Source of the DNA: Ectocarpus siliculosus | Taxonomy: Eukaryota > Sar > Phaeophyceae > Ectocarpales > Ectocarpaceae | Length of the DNA stretch: 24,029 bases | Assembly (NCBI GenBank): GCA_000310025.1 | Contig: FN649729.1 | Location: 816,514-840,542, forward strand | Direction of reading: 5' to 3' | In this document: positions 21,701 to 24,029 of the stretch, one piece after another | How positions within the stretch are numbered: the first letter of the stretch is position 1 | Layout of the letters: each line of letters begins with the position of its first letter | Program-made: the position numbers and the translations under genes | The notes under the pieces: model-generated | The model's input: the letters and a program-made list of their open reading frames with translations, nothing else | What the model was told of the DNA's origin: nothing | The model's database searches: none

Positions 21701-22962
21701 GTACTGTTTCGGGCCCATGTCTACCGATCCATGTCCATGGCAGGTTCTGTGCCCCGATCTTGACAGCGAGGAGGAGGGAGTGTGGATGGCCGATGAGCTA
21801 GAAACATGTGCCTTCGCCAAGCTCGGAGAGATGAAAGTGGCAAGTGTCCTTTGCAATATACAAGTAGAGCATACCACATACAGTGGCGGCTACGGTTTAC
21901 GAGAGACTACGTAAGAGAAAGTACCGATTTAAGAGAGTCAAACTGGCTTGTCACGACCATGAGAAATGCATACATTTCACAGTACGGTTTAAGAGAAAAC
22001 CGGATTTACGAGAGAAATACTGGCTTGTCACGACCCTCTCTTAAACCGTAGCCGCCACTGTACTGTAGTGCATCTACCACCCGCCGGTGTAGGGTAGCAG
22101 CTCGGACGAGAGCAGCGCAAGTATTGCTGGCAGGGAGGGCCTGTCCTCGTTTCCTTTGACACGCCTACTTCGATCGGCAGCATACGTATATTGACGAAAG
22201 GCAGGATGATAGTTGCACAACCCGTTTTAGGACGAGCCAGTCTTCTTAGTTATACGACACATCCTCCCCTCATCATCTTGGGCGGCGTGGTCGTGATTAT
22301 TGAATCTACGAGCGTAAGCGGGGTTTTCTACGGTCGTGGGTACGGGTAGGCTTCGGGGAACAAATGCGGCTGACCCGGTCTTGAAGGGGATTGGCTCTGT
22401 TGTCACCGGACATCAAGCACGGCCTGCGGCCTGCGAACTCATAGTCTACACCTGGTGTTCATCACGAGTCACGTCGCCGTTCAGAGATGAATGGGTTGTG
22501 TGCCGTTTGGTGCCAGCATTCGAGACCCCACTGCTGTGAATAGGCTGCGATTCAAGGGTCGAAAGGTCGGCTTCCTGGTACTTGCGGTGTGCCCGTGCTA
22601 AGCCTCGCATGTACGCACTTGGTTTTCGGTGCGGTAGCTGTTCTTCTCTTTCTATCATTTTGTTTTCTTTTTCCCGAGTGGTTTGTACTCTATTCTTGTT
22701 TCGTTTCCCGTGGCGTCGTATGTGCCGGGTTTTGCGACCACGGGCTCCCCATCTCTGTGGACTATATAGAGCTAATGTGAGAGAAACAACAACAAAAACA
22801 AAACTTGGTGCTCCCGCTCTCCCGCGTTCGCTCTTAACAATAATCCAGCTCAAGTCATCCTTCAACGGTGCAATGGACAAGTGGAAGCGGTGGACGATTT
22901 CCGACGAACTCAGCGAGGGCTGTGGCGCGAGGGACGCTGAGTGGGAGTACGACATGCTCTAA
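18752..22962 (+). CDS. Unrecognised acidic protein, multi-exon, 5' end not found
   Basis: I do not recognise this protein. Supported exons are 19553-19747, 20846-20983, 21451-21468, 21744-21836 and 22849-22962, all phase 0, ending in TAA. They encode 185 residues. Exon 19553 begins at VLVNMMAEVDADVPGI and contains an acidic Ser/Gly/Glu stretch. Exon 20846 reads VAVIVSINKLRNDAWKLPED in its centre. The 18-nt exon encodes RISECM. The last exon ends DAEWEYDML. An earlier exon at 18752-18831 (ELLTLPAPRIANVTYVLCLR, almost entirely G/C in third positions, GTGAGT donor) is likely, but its phase 2 does not join directly to 19553, so at least one exon or boundary is missing. The donor after 21836 is weak (GTGGCA); an in-phase GTAGAG at 21864 would add nine residues. 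Codon bias and paired splice sites are the main evidence; function is unknown. Confidence 0.55.
18832..19552 (+). other. Presumed intron(s) of the right-hand gene
   Basis: It starts at a strong GTGAGT donor and ends at GCGCAG|GTGCTC. It holds a G run at about 18988-18999, another at about 19332-19341, a small hairpin (CCCGTCC at 19044-19050 with GGACGGG at 19057-19063) and a long pyrimidine-rich stretch around 19185-19280. The phases of the flanking exons do not match, so a small unrecognised exon probably lies within it. Confidence 0.45.
19847..19871. repeat. Short perfect hairpin
   Basis: GCCGAGAGA at 19847-19855 and its exact reverse complement TCTCTCGGC at 19863-19871 flank a seven-base loop. 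It lies in an intron of the right-hand gene. Function is unknown and it may be chance. Confidence 0.6.
20621..20800. repeat. 65-bp tandem repeat, two full units plus a decayed third
   Basis: Units start at 20621, 20686 and 20751, each with TGAGCCTC. The first two are nearly identical over CCCCTGCTGACGGATGTGTG and the following GGGCGTTGAAGCCC. The third diverges after about 10 bases but keeps GAACCTGG. The period is not a multiple of three, so the minus-strand frames with repeated peptides across it are not coding. The array sits just before the predicted exon at 20846. Confidence 0.92.
20984..21010 (+). repeat. GT microsatellite overlapping a splice donor
   Basis: The predicted donor after CTTCAG (20983) is itself the start of an uninterrupted GT dinucleotide run, followed by GGGTGTG. 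The repeat makes the exact donor ambiguous, but phase supports 20984. Confidence 0.75.
21451..21468 (+). other. Predicted 18-nt microexon (RISECM)
   Basis: Eighteen bases lie between a good pyrimidine-rich acceptor (CGCCTTTCAG) and a strong GTACGT donor, in phase 0 on both sides. It is part of the right-hand gene. The downstream reading frame continues open for 56 codons, so a longer exon cannot be excluded, but codon third positions there become A/T-rich. Confidence 0.5.
21879..22062. mobile_element. MITE-like element with 27-bp terminal inverted repeats, TA target site
   Basis: The left end TACAGTGGCGGCTACGGTTT at 21879 recurs in reverse complement at the right end (finishing 22062). The 27-base termini differ at one position. 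The flanks are consistent with TA target duplication and CAGTGG termini, as in Tc1/mariner-type elements. The 184-bp interior has no coding capacity. It carries two direct copies of TGGCTTGTCACGACC (about 21945 and 22021) and several variants of GGTTTA(A/C)GAGAG. It lies in the last intron of the right-hand gene. The superfamily call is inference. Confidence 0.88.
22063..22848 (+). other. Remainder of last intron of the right-hand gene
   Basis: This stretch runs between the MITE and the acceptor AATAATCCAG at 22848. I see no gene or structured RNA in it. Its last 200 bases are T-rich, consistent with intron sequence. Confidence 0.5.
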
Positions 22963-23366
22963 ATAGTCTAGCGCCGCTAAACGCGCAGCAGCACCACTTT
23001 GCACTAAACGTAGGATTGTAGGTGCGTTTTTGGGGCCGAGGCATACGATTCATTGTTACCTGAGTTTTCCAGTATTCATGATGTGCACGGCAGAAGGTAT
23101 TCTACGACTGCAAGCAGTGGATTGTTGTGGCTTTAGACCAACAATGAAGGCGCCAAGCAGGTACCCGTGGGCTAAACGTCCCCGCAAGGTTGCCCATATC
23201 AAGGGGAATTCGTTGATGTTGCTTCAGGAGCTTTTGGGAAGAAAGAGTTGTGTCGTAGAACTGTTTTCATTGTGTTTTTTTTTCATGGAAGCCGAAAATC
23301 AATCCCCTAGACAGGACTGAGAAAAACGGTCGCACCCGAGGTCATGTCATGAGCAGGTTGGGGGAC

Positions 23367-23400
23367 CGCCTCTTGTCGAGAGATCTACCCACAAGAGGCG
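23367..23400. repeat. Perfect 10-bp hairpin
   Basis: CGCCTCTTGT at 23367-23376 and ACAAGAGGCG at 23391-23400 are exact reverse complements around a 14-base loop. No T-run follows, so it is not a bacterial-type terminator. Function is unknown. Confidence 0.7.
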
Positions 23401-23768
23401 AGAGAAGTTTCCGTTGGCCGCATTTAGAAGGGAAATTGAAGCCCCTTTTCAAATACTCAGTACTTACCCGATGGAGCATGCTTGCCGCCCAGCACAAAGG
23501 TAGTGTTCGGCTCCCTGCTGGCTTGCTCCAATTGATGCTTCAACGATAGACGGTCGGTATAGTGTAAGTACAGTAGTGATGCCGCACTGAAGTCGCATCA
23601 CAACAGGGTAAAGGGGGTTTATAACGGAACGAGCAGCTTGTGTGTGACATGCACGGGACCATTGAACAGTGGGTTGTCAGCTTATAGCAGTACATGCGTG
23701 GCTGAAAAATAGCTCAGTTGGACACACCAAAATTGTACACACATTTTCCAGAAAACTTGCCACCACAA

Positions 23769-23784
23769 CCCCCCCCCCCCCCCC
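23769..23784. repeat. Poly-C tract, 16 bases
   Basis: An uninterrupted C run, one of several long G/C homopolymers in this window (also 85-103, about 3829-3843, 11635-11661, 12246-12266). All such tracts found outside coding exons are probably length-variable and error-prone in assembly. Confidence 0.9.
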
Positions 23785-24029
23785 TTCGTAGCATGCTATA
23801 TTTACACAAAGAACAAGTAGAAACACGACGAATGAATGATATCAGAACACCCGACTATACCTTCGCCTAGAGTGCGCAGAACATGAACAATTCCTGTAAA
23901 AAACTGTAGCATAGTTTTCAGGCCAAGAAGCCCAATACTTGCTTCTGTCCAAAGAGCAGCGGTAACACTGCTGTAAGCCCAATAATCAACTGCAGTTACG
24001 CGACGCCCGAAGAACGAAGCAAATAAAAA

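Larger units (their letters stand above)
22963..24029. other. 3' flank; no gene seen
   Basis: It presumably begins with the 3' UTR of the right-hand gene. Open frames at 23030-23320 and 23349-23549 lack GC-rich third positions or splice context, and I do not call them genes. The stretch contains a hairpin at 23367-23400 and a 16-C run at 23769-23784. Confidence 0.55.

Overview
This is a nuclear genome window from a eukaryote. The genes are GC-rich, split by many GT-AG introns of roughly 270 to 1,000 bases, and separated by long stretches without coding signal. There is no sign of bacterial operons, ribosome binding sites, CRISPR or phage genes. Intron density and length, the GC-rich coding sequence and a Sanger-style 100-N scaffold gap would fit a brown alga such as Ectocarpus or another stramenopile. 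That placement is inference; no marker in the window proves it. LAYOUT. (1) 75-2329, plus strand: the 3' part, or all, of an unrecognised three-exon gene encoding a low-complexity, then basic helical, then acidic protein. (2) 2330-4645: no gene seen; UTR or intergenic DNA with a diverged ~110-bp duplicated block. (3) 16348-4646, minus strand: the main gene, a CLC-family chloride channel or Cl-/H+ exchanger. I rebuilt it as 16 exons whose reading phases all close on a 1,023-residue protein with the CLC pore signatures and two C-terminal CBS domains. One intron uses a GC donor. (4) 11618-12228, inside CLC intron 6: an assembly defect. A smeared, low-quality second copy of about 12229-12730 precedes a run of 100 N. 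(5) 16349-18751: no convincing gene; one weak ORF. (6) About 18752-22962, plus strand: a second unrecognised multi-exon gene for a small acidic protein, with a predicted 18-nt microexon. A 65-bp tandem repeat and a 184-bp inverted-repeat mobile element (MITE) lie in its introns. (7) 22963-24029: no gene seen; one perfect hairpin and a poly-C tract. HOW THE GENES RELATE. The CLC gene and the right-hand gene are divergent, with about 2.4 kb between the CLC start codon and the first exon I can see of the other gene. The left gene and CLC converge on 2330-4645. Nothing in the sequence links the three genes functionally. I found no new multi-gene system. The most useful results are the complete CLC model, the gap-flanking false duplication and the MITE.
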